Of a DNA stretch of 64,000 nucleotides, positions 46,403-57,885 are shown piece by piece. The stretch comes from Apium graveolens (Eukaryota; Streptophyta; Magnoliopsida; Apiales; Apiaceae). The notes below the pieces were generated by a model. It was not told the DNA's origin. It made no database searches and saw only the letters and a program-made list of their open reading frames with translations. Location of the stretch: NCBI RefSeq assembly GCF_009905375.1, contig NC_133650.1, positions 61,333,628 through 61,397,627 of the forward strand, written 5' to 3'. Position numbers and translations under genes: made by a program. Each line of letters opens with the position of its first letter. Position 1 is the first letter of the stretch.

Positions 46403-47838
46403 GCATCAGTCAACTATATGACAGAGGTATTATTATTTCCTTCAATTCTGAAGCCTGTGTTGTCACAAGTAAGAAGGACAACAAAGTGGTTCTAACTGGA
46501 GTTAGAATAGGGAATGTGTACTTGGCTGACTTCAACTCTACAGATGCAGAACCAATTACTTGTCTTTTCAGCAAAGCAAGTCCAGATGAAAGTTGGCTAT
46601 GGCACAAGAAGTTGTCCCATTTGAATTTCAAGACAATAAATGATCTAGTCAAAAAGGACTTAGTTAGAGGAATGCCTCTAGTGGAATTCTCAAGGGATGG
46701 ACTGTGTGACGCTTATCAGAAAGGAAAACAAAAGAGAGCATCATTCAGTAAGAAGCTTGAATCAGCAACTGATGAACCATTACAACTGCTACATATGGAT
46801 CTTTTTGGACCAGTCAATGTATTGTCAATTTCAAGGAAAAGATATTGCCTAGTGATTGTAGATGATTTCTCAAAGTTTTCATGGACCTACTTTCTTGGAT
46901 CAAAGGATGAAGCTAGTGAAATCATTATCAATCACATCAAGCAAGTCAACAATCATCCAGATTTCAAAGTAAGGAATATCAGGAGTGACAATGGAACTGA
47001 GTTCAGGAATTCTACCATGAGGTTGTTCTGTGAAGAAAATGGGATCATGCATGAGTTCTCAGCTCCTAGGACTCCACAACAAAATGGTGTGGTGGAAAGG
47101 AAGAACAGATCACTAATTGAAGCTGCAAGAACAATGCTTGAAGAGTCAAAACTCCCAACATATTTTTGGGCTGAGGCTGTTAACTGTGCATGTTACACTC
47201 AGAATATTTCTCTAATCAATCAGGCAAAAGGCATGACTCCCTATCAATTGTTTAAGAGAAGAAAACCAACTTTAAACTTTCTTCATGTCTTTGGTTGCAA
47301 ATGCTACATTCTAAGGAATCAACCTGATCATAAAGGGAAGTTTGATGCAAAGGTTGATGAAGGAATATTTGTTGGTTATTCTGCTGGAAAATCATATAAG
47401 GTCTACAATCTAAGAACCAACATTGTTATGGAATCTGTGTATGTTGTGTTTGTTGATAAAAAGATTGATGGACTAACAGATGAGGGACATCATGAAGGAC
47501 TCAAATTTGATAACATTGAGATATATTGTGATGATAGTGAAGATGAGAATGATGGAGAAGGCACCTCAAAAAGAATTCAAAATCTGCCTTTGGATAATGC
47601 ACAAAATGCTGCATCAGTTGAAAGTCATAATTCAGCATCCGTTGATAGAAGTAATGTAGCATCCGTTGAAAGACAAAGTGCATCATCCGTTGAAGTACAT
47701 AATGAAGCATCTATTGATCATAGTCTATTAACGGATAATCAATTCACTTCATCAGTTGATAGAACTCCCAGTTCCTTTCAAAGGATCAGTAACTCAGGGG
47801 GGAGTTTCAACCAATCAACACTCTATCTCACATCATGA
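46399..47838 (+). pseudogene. SIRE-1 integrase
   Basis: A 479-codon frame that overlaps the protease frame. It has the copia integrase zinc finger (LWHKKLSHLNF ... GLCDAYQKGKQ), catalytic core residues in LLHMDLFGPVNVLS and RSDNGTEFRN, the glutamate in PQQNGVVERKN, and the usual copia YQLFKRRKPTLNFLHVFGC stretch. The second zinc-binding cysteine of the CxxC pair is tyrosine here (CDAY), which should disable the finger. The C-terminal linker contains repeated ATCCGTTGA words read as ASVE/SSVE. Confidence 0.85.
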
Positions 47839-49527
47839 CAATACTGAGGCAACCTCATCTAGAGCTAATCTACCACCTCAAAGGAAATGGACCAAGAATC
47901 ATCCTTTTGAATTGATCATTGGTGATGCAACATCTAAGGTGCAGACTAGAAGGGCTACTCAAGATGAATGTCTATACAGTAGTTTTCTATCACAGGAGGA
48001 ACCTAAGAGAGTGAAAGAAGCTCTATTGGATCCAGATTGGATTTTAGCAATGCAAGAGGAGCTAAACCAATTTGAGAGGAATAAGGTATGAAAGCTGGTA
48101 CCCAAGCCAAAGAACAAAAGCTCTCTATTGACACAAAATGGGTATTCAGGAACAAGATGGATGAAAATGGCATTGTCATAAGGAATAAAGCCAGATTGGT
48201 TGCCAAGGGCTATTCTCAACAAGAGGGAATAGATTTTGATGAGACATTTGTTCCAGTTACAAGACTTGAAGCCATCAGAATCTTTCTAGCCTATGCAGCC
48301 CATGCCAATTTCAAAGTCTATCAAATGGATGTCAAGAGTGCATTTCTGAATGGAGAATTGGAGGAAGAAGTTTATGTAAGCCAACCTCCAGGATTTGAAG
48401 ATCCAAATTTTCCAGACTATGTGTATTATCTATTGAAAGCACTCTATGGACTAAAACAAGCACCTAGAGCCTGGTATGAGACTTTGTCAAAATTTCTTCT
48501 AGATAATTACTTCACAAGAGGTACTGTTGACAAAACTCTTTTCTTTAGAAATGTTAATGGCTCTACAATTCTTGTTCAAATCTATGTAGATGATATTATA
48601 TTTGGTTCTACAGATGATAAGCTTTGTAAAAAGTTTGCTAAGTTAATGCAAAGTAAATATGAAATGAGCATGATGGGAGAGCTAACTTACTTTCTTGGTT
48701 TACAAGTTAAACAAGTTAGTGGTGGAATTTTCATTAGTCAAACTAAATATATTTATGATCTTTTAAAGAAGTTTGACTTAATGGATTGTTCATCTGCAAA
48801 AACTCCCATAGCCACTGCCACCAAGCTTGAATTAAACCAGGCTGAAAAGTCTGTGGACATTACAAGATATAGAGGCATGGTTGGCTCACTTCTATATTTA
48901 ACTGCTAGTAGACCTGATATAATGTTTTCTACATGTCTCTGTGCTAGATTTCAAGCTGACCCTAAAGAATCTCACTTAGTGGCTTTTAAAAGAATTTTCA
49001 GATATCTCAAAGGGACACCAAATCTAGGAATTTGGTACCCTAGAGAGTCTGGTTTTGATCTAATTGGCTACACAGATGCAGATTATGAAGGTTGCAAAAT
49101 AGACAGGAAAAGTACAACTGGGACCTGTCAATTTATAGGGAATAAGCTTGTGTCATGGTTCAGCAAGAAGCAAAATTCTGTTTCTACATCAACAACTGAA
49201 GCTGAGTACATTGCTGCTGTTAGTTGCTGTGTACATATACTGTGGATGAGGAATCAACTATTTGACTATGGGCTAACTGTTGACAAAATTCCTATATTCT
49301 GTGACAACACAAGTGCCATTGCCATTACTGAAAATCCAGTGCAGCACTCAAGAACCAAGCACATTGACATCAAGTACCACTTCATGAGGGAACATGTGAT
49401 GAATGATACAGTGGAACTTCATTTTGTTCCAAGTGAAAAGCAGATTGCAGACATATTTACCAAGCCACTTGATGAATCAGCATTCACAAGATTAGTAAGT
49501 GAGCTAGGTATGCTTAATTATTCATAA
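47839..49527 (+). pseudogene. SIRE-1 reverse transcriptase and RNase H
   Basis: A short linker frame (to 48091, ending in a TGA) leads into a 479-codon frame from 48088. RT motifs: [53 protein letters not shown] and catalytic YVDDIIFGS. RNase [37 protein letters not shown] and [15 protein letters not shown]. It ends LGMLNYS-stop. RT and RNase H look intact, but a frame break near 48090 severs them from the upstream polyprotein. Confidence 0.9.
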
Positions 49528-50084
49528 ATTCATGTCCTTATTATAATTTGTTTTGAAGCCTGAAATGAATTTATTGCAAGAACAAAGTTGGCTTTAAGTA
49601 AAGATTATTCTATCAATGGATATTCCCTATCCGTTGAAAGCCAAAATTGTTCTATCAACGGATGTTCACTATCTGTTGAAAGACAAATACATTTCTGGTA
49701 ATTTTATCCTTCAACGGATAAAACTGTGTTAATCTTTAACGGATAACTACTTACCTCATCCGTTGAAGTGTCACATCAGTTGTTTTAAGTAAGTCACAAC
49801 CGTTGATTCTTTAACTTAACCGTTGATACATATATATATACACAGTTGTATGTATCTGTATTAAAGGCAGTTTTTAGAATTCATACAGTTTTCTTTATTC
49901 TCAAATGGCTGTAATTTACTTAAAAATATTGTTTAATCATTCTCCTTATGTTTTAATTAGAGAAAGTATAAAAGTCCCTTGAATTCTTATTTTCACTTTA
50001 CGCTTTCGTGCAATTTTTCAAAAGCTTTTACTCTCTTTCTCTCCCAAAACTCTCAACTTTTCTCTGCAACCTCTACCCACTACA
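49528..50084 (+). promoter_or_regulatory. SIRE-1 intergenic region: word cluster and candidate internal promoter for the extra ORF
   Basis: Between pol and the extra ORF lie two inverted pairs, CAATGGAT-N7-ATCCGTTG (49614-49636) and CAACGGAT-N7-ATCTGTTG (49656-49678), and further AACGGAT/ATCCGTTG copies up to about 49830. A TATATATATA run follows near 49832, then a TATA box TATAAAAG (49967-49974). A C/T-rich leader leads to the ATG at 50085, 111 bases downstream. The layout is that of a plant promoter and leader. Use by transcription is inferred. Confidence 0.5.
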
Positions 50085-53000
50085 ATGGCACCAGTAGTAA
50101 AGATAATGTCCCAGTCTGGATTTGTCTATGAGAAAAATAATTTCGTAGCTTTGGTGGAAAAGAATGAAGCCCACTCAGATTATCACAAGATGATGGACTT
50201 CATAAAAAATTGCAAACTAAGCTATGCAATGCTGGATGCCCCAACTATTTACTGTGAGGTAATTGAGGAGATTTGGACAACTGCAGAGTTCAACCCCACT
50301 GATATGACCATCTCTTTCACTCTCAAAGGTAAAGATTATTGTATTAACTGTGATGATATACAGTCCTATTTCAAACTACCTGAGAACAATGCCATGACAC
50401 CACACACCGATAATGATGTATCTAGCATGTTAGATTCCATAGGCCATTCTTTTGATTCTGCTAGTTTAGGGAGTATTAGAAAAAAAGGCCTTAGGAAAGA
50501 ATGGAGTTTTCTTGGTGATGCCTTTATCAAGGATTTCTCTGGGAAAATTAGTAATTTTGATGCAATAACTTCATCTCTAGTTAATATGCTCTATATGCTA
50601 GTTTCTGATAGGTATTTTAATTTTAGCAACTATGTCACGCTAGAATTGGGTACCAGGTTAGGTAACAAAGCTAATAGACCTCATAACATCTACTATGCTA
50701 GATTCTTTATGTTATTGGCTAACCATGTTGCTGAAGGTTTGGTCATAACCAATGAGAGTAATAAGCTCAAATGCTGGGCACAAGAGAAAAGGGTCCTTGC
50801 AGACCTTTTGAGAATTAACCTCAACAATCAGGTGCCATTGGTATATTTGCCAATAATGAATGCACCTCAGGTAAGTGAGGTAAATGCTTCTTCAAATCCT
50901 ACTACTTCCAACCCCATTATTTCTTTGCCTTCAAGTGTGGCCATGGAATCTGTGTCTTTGACCCAACAGATTCCTACAAAGGCCAATAAACCTAAAGTTT
51001 CAAGACCAAAGTCAAAGAAAGCCACCTCTGTTGTTTCTCAAAAGACAACAGTTGTAACAACTACCATAAATCCTGAGGGGAGTGAACAGGGTGTGAGTGG
51101 TGAGGGGAGGGGTGAACATCAAGAAACCCCCCAGGATAAGGTAGGAGAGGTGAGTGGTACCCCAGCTAGTCAAGCCACAGTTTCTCAAAAGACTGTGGTG
51201 GTTGAAAAGGATTCAAACTCATCCCTAGTTGCATCCTCCCAAAAGGGTACATCTATTGAAAATAGTCCCCAACCAGGGACTTAGAATAAAAGAGGGAGGG
51301 ACACTGAAGCCACACACTCTTCTGTAAAAGCCTTTACAAGAAGAAAGAGGATCAAAACCTTAGTTTCCACCCAGGGTGCACACACTGCACAGATACACCC
51401 ACCTGTATCAATGCCTTCTCAAATTCAGCTTGATGTGACTCCAAAAAAGGTGGAGTCACAGCCCCATTCTCTCAAAATTGACACACATCAATCACCAAAT
51501 TCTCCATCACCATCTCTGAATGTGGACCTGATATTCACATCAATTCTCGATTCTCCCTCTTTACAACTCAGGGAGGAGCCCCACTCAAATACTGGTGATC
51601 ATCATCTATTAGATGATTTGTTGGATCATCAGCCAATTCTTTCAGACTTAGTTGAAGAATCTATGTCACCTAAATTAAAATCAATATACATAGATTCAAC
51701 AATTATGTCAATTTCAATTTCTACTTCTTTTCCTTCTTCAACGGATATTCCTCATCCGTTGACAAGTGGTTGTTCTTCGACGGATAAGCTTAACAGCAGT
51801 TATCCGTTGATACCATCAGTTCCTACTTCAACGGATACTCCCTATCCGTTGATAGTCTCTACACAAATAACTGAATCAATTCCAAGTGTAGAAGACATGG
51901 TTACTGTACAATCACATCTACTAACATCCAAATATCCAAAGTGCTAGTTCCTGCCATCATTACTTCTCCAACACTTCAAATCAAAGGAAAGCTTGATGGA
52001 ATTGATCTAATCCAGCTAGCAGCAGCTGAGATGAAGGTGAAAGAGCAAAGGAGACAAATTGATGAAAGGATGCAATAGGTGTTTGGCTCTACAACCTCAA
52101 AATCATTATCTGTGAAACATAGCACAAAGGTTGAGCCAATCATTATGGAGCACAAGCCAGTAAGGAGGAATAAGGTTGGAGAAACTTCCTTCGGGAATTT
52201 AAAACCCATGGTACTCAAGCCATCCACTAGATTCAACAGGAACTCTACAAAGAACCCTCTAAACTTTAGTCAATCAAAAGAAGTAGACTTTCCTCTTCCA
52301 AAACCTGATGAAGACAAAGTTTTGGGTGGCAGCATCATAAAGCGCAAAGAGACCAATGATGTAGTGGAAAGAATGAATATGGCTATCATTTATAGAGAGG
52401 GAAAGAGTATCTGTGTGATGAAAGGACATCCCAAATTCTCAAAATCCAAGAGGGAAGAAACCATGAGGTTAAAGGAAGAAGCTAAAAAGCTGAAGGCTGA
52501 CAAAATAGCACAAGCAAAGCTTGAAAAATAGCTAAAGTCAAGTCAGGATGAAGAAAAGAAGATTGAAGACAAGAGTGAAGAAGACAAGATTGAAAGTAGA
52601 AATGTGGATATGGGGAATGTGGTTGGTGAGAGTGTGGAGGAAAGAAAGAAATGGAAAAAAGGGAACAGAAGGAAGGCCAATGCAAAAAGGAAGAGTGCAG
52701 ATGACACTAAAGAAACCCAATCAAAATCTAAACCACTACCTTCCATTCCTGAACCTTTTGTTGCTGATCCTATTATAAATGTCCATGGAGAACCAATCAT
52801 CCCTAAAGAGGAACCTATTGATTGGGACACCATCAACTTGCCTACCTTCCTAACTACCTCTCCACCACCAAAGAAACTGAAAAGAAAATCCAAATCTACA
52901 CCTCCCCTAACCTCAAGTAAATTTACTCAGAAATATAAACCTAAGCCTAAGCCACAAGCCTCAAAGGATGATTATGTTCACATTTGTGACATAAAGGAGT

Positions 53001-53542
53001 TTACAGATATTGAACTTTATCTGGATGAGCTGGAGGAAGTAAGGGGAATAAGTGCATACAAACAGCTCCCAGAAAGGCTAGTGTTCAAATATAAAGAAAG
53101 TGAGGAAATGACTTGGCCTCTTCGAAGAATTCTGAATGAAGGCTATTCTACCTTGGTTAGAGTCTACTCAGCTATCAAAAGGGATTCTGGCTTTACCAGG
53201 ACTGCCAAAACTGAGATTCTCAATAAGATTGCCGGCATAAGGAAAACTTGGTGAGAGTCTAATTCCTTGCCTAGAACATTACTCATACCTGAGCATGGAA
53301 TTACAATTCATAAATCACCTCATTGGTTGATGGAGTTCAGAGACAATAAAGGAGTCAAAAGATTTTTCAGACTTGAAGACCAGCTTAAAATTGCCAGTAA
53401 TGAAACTCTCAAGGACATGCAATCTAAGTTGGACATTAGTGAAGAAGATGAAGCTGAATTCTACAGACAACTCCAACTCCAAGTAGAGGAAAATGACAGG
53501 AGGCTAGGGAAGAAAACAAGGGATCAAAGGAAAAGAAAATAA
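50085..53542 (+). pseudogene. SIRE-1 extra ORF (the env-like position of SIRE/Maximus elements)
   Basis: Starts MAPVVKIMSQSGFVYEKNNF with a globular N-terminal domain of about 270 residues (IYCEVIEEIWTTAEFNPTDM, LRKEWSFLGDAFIKDFSGKI). A long serine/threonine/proline-rich linker with CAACGGAT words (STDIPHPLT) follows, then a highly basic acidic-alternating region (RKKWKKGNRRKANAKRKS) and a C-terminal coiled coil to RKRK-stop. The frame holds to 51945 with a TAG at 51282. It then shifts and continues with stops at 52077, 52529 and 53252. There is no signal peptide and no clear membrane anchor, so calling it an envelope protein is not supported by what I see. Its true role is unknown. Confidence 0.7.
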
Positions 53543-53646
53543 TCTGCTCAGCCTAAAGGAGCATCCTTGGTAACAATGTAATTCTCCAATTCTATCTCAG
53601 TTCATACACTTTTGCAGCACTTTTGAATTTCTACTTGATTTAAAAT

Positions 53647-54677
53647 ACTTAAGTAGAAATCTAGTGTTTGTAGCCTCAACGGATATGACCATTCTGGCTA
53701 TCCGTTGATGGAGTAGCTTTACTTAGAAATAAGTTTAGTATTGTAGCACATTTCAGTTTCTGTATTTAAGTTATAATTCTTAGATGATTGTGGGAAATTA
53801 TAAGTCATGTTGACTACTAGTGGATATGCAAATAGGAGGGCTAATTGTAAATATTTCATGCCTTGTAATTTTGTATAAGTGAAGTAGTATCAACTGATAA
53901 ATTAAAGGCCTTCAACGGATGAGAGACAAAGCTTCAACGGATGTCTCTAAAGCTTCAACGGATAACATCCATCAATGGATGAGTGCATCAACGGATAAAG
54001 CTTCAACTGCTAATGCATCAACGGATAAAGCCATCAACGGATGAAAGCTTCAACGAATGCTTAGTTTAATAGCAGTTGACAGTGACAATTCATAAGCTGA
54101 CAGAGGCACATGGGTTGACAGAGATAATTGGAATATGGTAACCTCTTGGAGGAATCAAGAAAATGCAGCATTTCCATTCTGGTGCAAACAAGGAAGTATT
54201 TAAAGATTCACAGATTATCCTAGATTGCATTGGATAGAGAAATGAAGAAGAAACATGTGAAGAATCTTTTTAATTGTATTTGTACTTTTGTCTTCACTTG
54301 TAAACTTGGTGATATATAAACCAAGTTGCAGCTAGTAATTAGATGATGAATTTTCCAGAGCTGTTTAGAAAAACATAGAGAGAAAATTATCTAGTTTGTA
54401 CTAGGACACAGCTGTGATCAATTCTTTTGAATCACAGATTTTCTGAAATACACATCTCTGGTGGAACAACAAATCCACCAGAAAAGTTTTTAAAGCCTTT
54501 GTGTTCTTTACGTTTGTGTTTTGAATATATATCTGTCTGCACCTGCCCAAAGCAATTCACACACAATTGTTCATCAAAACACTTAGCCTTTGAAACTGCT
54601 CAAAACTTGAAAAAGTTTTGAAATTTACATTCAACCTCCCTTCTGTAAATCTTATTGTTAGTTCCTTGGGAATAACA
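53647..54677 (+). repeat. SIRE-1 3' LTR (lacks its first ~44 bp)
   Basis: Closely matches the 5' LTR from ACTTAAGTAGAAATCTAG onward and ends GGGAATAACA, followed by the AGTAG duplication. The first ~44 bp of the 5' LTR (from TGTTAGGAATATG) has no counterpart before 53647, so a small deletion removed the polypurine tract/LTR junction. The CAACGGAT cluster (53910-54060) and TATA box are retained. Confidence 0.85.
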
Positions 54678-54682
54678 AGTAG

Positions 54683-56970
54683 TCCTTCTTCAAGAAAGAA
54701 GTTTGTTGCCTTAGATTTTAGTGTTTGAGCCTTCCCTTTTTCTTCAGAGATCTCTCCATTTTCCTAGTAGTTGATGAAATGAGTAATCCAATTTGGGGTA
54801 TTATCATCTCCAGGACTTCTTTAGTTTCTATAGTTGGCTTTTGCAATTCCTCAAAGTAAACAGAGAAGTCCAGGTCTGATGAGTCCTTGACCAACTTGGA
54901 CAGGGTATCGGCCTCTGAATTCTCTTCTTGAAAGATTTATAGAACTTGGCTCCGTGGTATCAAGGCAAGGTAGCTCTAGACTAAAGCTTGGCACTTGGAT
55001 AGTATGAGATCCTTCGCTATGTATTCACCATTTGTCTGCTCGACTACAATCTGAGAGTCCCTATAGATGTTTAGGTTCTGCGCCCTGAGGGTCCTGGTAA
55101 GCTTCAGTCCTGCAATTTTGCTTGGTTGTTTGTTGTTGGAAAGCCGAAGGATATGGCAGTTCGAATCATGAAATCATCAGGGCTCTTTAGGATGAGCCCG
55201 ACTCCTGACCTATCATTTGTTGAAGATCCATCGACCTTCAAAGTCCAGGCTCCCAAGTTAAGATTATGGTTGATGGCTGGATTAATATTCATAGTTATGG
55301 GCTCAACTTCCGGAAAGTTATATTCAATGATGAAATTAGCAAGTGCCTGGGCTTTGATAGCGGTCCTTGGGATGAAGTTTATGTTGAACTTACTTAGCTC
55401 CACTTCTTAATTTATAAGCCTCCCTGAGATGTATGGTTTGTGTATTATCTTCCTTAAGGGATGTTTAGTTACTACCCGGATATCCCTTCCTTGGAAGTAA
55501 TGTCTGAGCTTTCTTGATGCCGTAACCAAGGAAAAAACAAAATTTTCCAATCTTGGGTATCTGGTCTCGACATCTTTTAGTACCTGGCTTATATAATATA
55601 CTGGTTGCTATTTTCTATTTTCTTCCCGAATCAGCGCTGCTCCTACTGTCAGGCCCCCTGCTGACAAGTAGAGGAATAGGGGTTCCCAGGGTTGGGCTTT
55701 AGTTAGAATTGGTGGCTGGGAGAGATATCACTTGATTTCTTCGAATACTCACTGGCACTCTAGGTTCCGAATAACTTCTTTCTTATTCTTGGCTCCTTTG
55801 AGCAAATCAAAGAAAGGTAAGCATCTTTCTTGCAGCTTTGACACAAACCTCATGAGTGCTGCTAGTGATCTTGCTAGCTTCTGCATATCCTTCTGGGTCC
55901 AAGGAGCCTTCATCTCTTGGATTGCCTTTATTTTTTCCGGATCGGCTTCAAACCCCCCGGTTGCTTATCATGAATCCTAGGAATTTGCCTGCTCTTACTT
56001 CGAAGGTCCATTTCTCTGGATTCATCTTGAGTGTATGCTTCGTTAAATTATCAAAGCATTCTTTAAGATCTCTGATGTGACCCGGGATGGTTGTGGACTT
56101 TACAATCATATCATCAATATAGGATTCCAAGTTTCTTCCATGATGGGACTTGAAAATTTTATTCATTTCTCTCTAGTAGGTTGAACCTGCATTTGTCAAT
56201 CCAAAAGGTAGCATGATGTAAGCGTAGACTGCTCTGTGAGTGACTAATGATGTCTTTGGAATGTCCTTTGGATTCTTATTGATTTGGTTGTACCCAGAGA
56301 AGGCGTCCATGAAGCTTAACATGATGTGTTATCCATTGATCTATGTTTAGAAGAAGGTAGCAATCCTTTGGGCATGCGTCATTCGGGTCGGTGTAGTCAA
56401 CACACAGTCTCCATTTACCATTTGGCTTTTTCACCATTATCACATTAGCTAGCCACTCCAGGTATTTAATTTCATATATGATTCCAGCTTTGAGTAATTT
56501 TTCCACTTCTTCATCTATCGCCTTCTGCCTCTCAGGGGCAAAATTTCTTTTCTTTTACTTAACTGGCTTCTTGTTCGGGTTGACATCCAAGCTATGCATT
56601 GTTATGGATTCGTGCAGCCCGAGCATGTCCTCGGGATTCCAAGAAAATACATCAGTATACTCTCAGAGTAATGATATCAATTCTTATTTGATGACTATTT
56701 CAAGCCCGAACCCTATTTTCACCTTCTTAGAAGGATTGCTTACACCAATCAGAATTGTCTCTATCTCTACTGCAACCTCAATCTTTTCTTGGTCCTGGGT
56801 TGACACCATTTCCTGGATCCGGGCTTCTGCATTCTTTTTCATGTAGACTTGACCCTGGGCTGATGCCCTTGCTTGGTTGTTTTCCCTTAGTTCCTTTGTT
56901 CTCGTCTTTGTTGCTTGCATAGTAGGATTGGCCTGGCTGAGAACCGGGACTACTTCAATTGCTACCATGA
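54683..56970 (-). pseudogene. Tat-B RNase H and reverse transcriptase (decayed)
   Basis: Minus-strand fragments in several frames. The start of the archaeal-type RNase H follows the degenerate gypsy RNase H end (FNINFIPRTAIKAQALANFI, WTLKVDGSSTNDRSGVGLIL) at 55403-55104. The RT palm and thumb (LESYIDDMIVKSTTIPGHIR, FLGFMISNRGV) are at 56166-55948. RT fingers (MVKKPNGKWRLCVDYTDPND) are at 56506-56276. The catalytic box reads YIDD. No continuous frame remains. Confidence 0.75.
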
Positions 56971-57090
56971 CTTGGTTTCTTTTTGGCTTCTCTTAGCCTG
57001 GCTTGGTTGATTTTGGATCCAGGTTGGATTCAAAAACTTGAACTTATTTTCCACTCCTTCTCTTGAGCGGGGGCGGTGCTTATGGCTTTG

Positions 57091-57567
57091 CTATTTCCAA
57101 AGGACTGTGGCCTTCCTCTTGTTTTCTTGGTGAGTTTTTGCCATGATCAGGGCCTTGCTATAGCATCTTTCTGTGACTTCATAATCTCCTTTGACTTCTC
57201 CAACCCCGATCGGAGTCGGGAACTTGATTTTCAGGTGTGAGATATAGGTGATTGTTTGCATTCTAGTTAGAGCCGGGTGGCCAATTTTGCCATTGTAGGA
57301 TGAAGGAGTATTGATCAAATAGAACTTTCGAACATGAGTGACTTGGTTGGGACTTGATCCGAATAGGACAGGAAGGTACAGGGTCCCCTGGATCGGGACC
57401 AAGTTATTCCCAAATCCATAGAGGGGGTCATCCCGACATTCATTTGAGCGTACGCTTTCCAACTTCATTCGATTCATATTATGCTTAAAGAGGATGTTGA
57501 TCGATGAGCCATTATATATCAGCATCCTCCTCTCTTCATTATCACAAATATCAAGTGTTACTACCAA
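57091..57567 (-). pseudogene. Tat-B protease region
   Basis: A 158-codon frame. The segment MLIYNGSSINILFKHNMNRM sits where the aspartic protease active site lies in Tat-A (FLDNGSSANIL); the catalytic aspartate position appears as tyrosine. It is followed by YGFGNNLVPIQGTLYLPVLF and KIKFPTPIGVGEVKGDYEVT, matching the Tat-A order (KFPTPNGVGSLRGSQY). Confidence 0.75.
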
Positions 57568-57885
57568 GGCCTCATTGTGATTCGGGTTGACCCCTTCATA
57601 ATCTTTGTTTCCAAATGATATTATCTCTGGGAATCACTGAATAGAGAGGACCTCATCTCCTGAGTCCGGGCCGGGGGGGGGGGGGTGGGGGGGTGAGTGG
57701 GATCCCTCCAGGACTATATTCACCACATTCTTTCCCTTTCTTGGCACTTCTACTTTCTAATTAGTATCCTGAGATCTATATTGCTTAGATTCTCTTTGTG
57801 GACCTGCTTCTCAATGAAGTATTTAAGAGATAGGCAATTTTCCGTTTTGTTGCCATATATTTCATGTGTTGCCCAATAAAGTAAT
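57568..57885 (-). pseudogene. Tat-B gag C-terminal fragment and G-run
   Basis: The minus strand gives THEIYGNKTENCLSLKYFIE, the zinc-knuckle-like end of Tat gag, up to the SIRE-2 insertion at 57885/57886. Between gag and protease lies a homopolymeric G tract (about 57672-57697), which may be biological slippage or a base-calling problem. Confidence 0.6.

Larger units (their letters stand above)
26479..54677 (+). mobile_element. SIRE-1: Ty1/copia SIRE/Maximus-lineage element with extra 3' ORF, split by Tekay-1
   Basis: Inserted in the Tat-B pol with the 5-bp duplication AGTAG (26474-26478 and 54678-54682). The 5' LTR is 26479-27553 and is followed by a tRNA-Met-type primer site. Order on the plus strand is gag, protease, integrase, RT, RNase H, then a 3.5-kb extra ORF before the 3' LTR (about 53647-54677). 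The PR-INT-RT-RH order defines copia, and the long extra ORF and two-knuckle gag point to SIRE/Maximus. It spans 28.2 kb, of which about 12.1 kb is its own. Several stops and frameshifts make it defective. Confidence 0.9.
19162..57885 (-). mobile_element. Tat-B: older Ty3/gypsy Tat-lineage element, split by SIRE-1 and incomplete at its 5' end
   Basis: The left end is the 3' LTR (19162-19898). Next come a polypurine tract on the minus strand, tandem array 1, a plus-strand antisense ORF, tandem array 2, integrase remnants (25430-26473), the SIRE-1 insertion (26479-54677 with AGTAG repeats), and then RNase H, RT, protease and part of gag (54683-57885). The element is then interrupted again by SIRE-2, so its 5' LTR is not in the window. 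Gene order, dual RNase H and opposite-strand ORF match Tat-A, but the sequences differ greatly, so it is another family. The coding regions are heavily decayed. Confidence 0.82.

Noticed and set aside
50085..53542. Viral-type envelope protein
   Set aside because: It occupies the env-like position, but I see no signal peptide, fusion-type hydrophobic segment or membrane anchor; kept as an extra ORF of unknown role.
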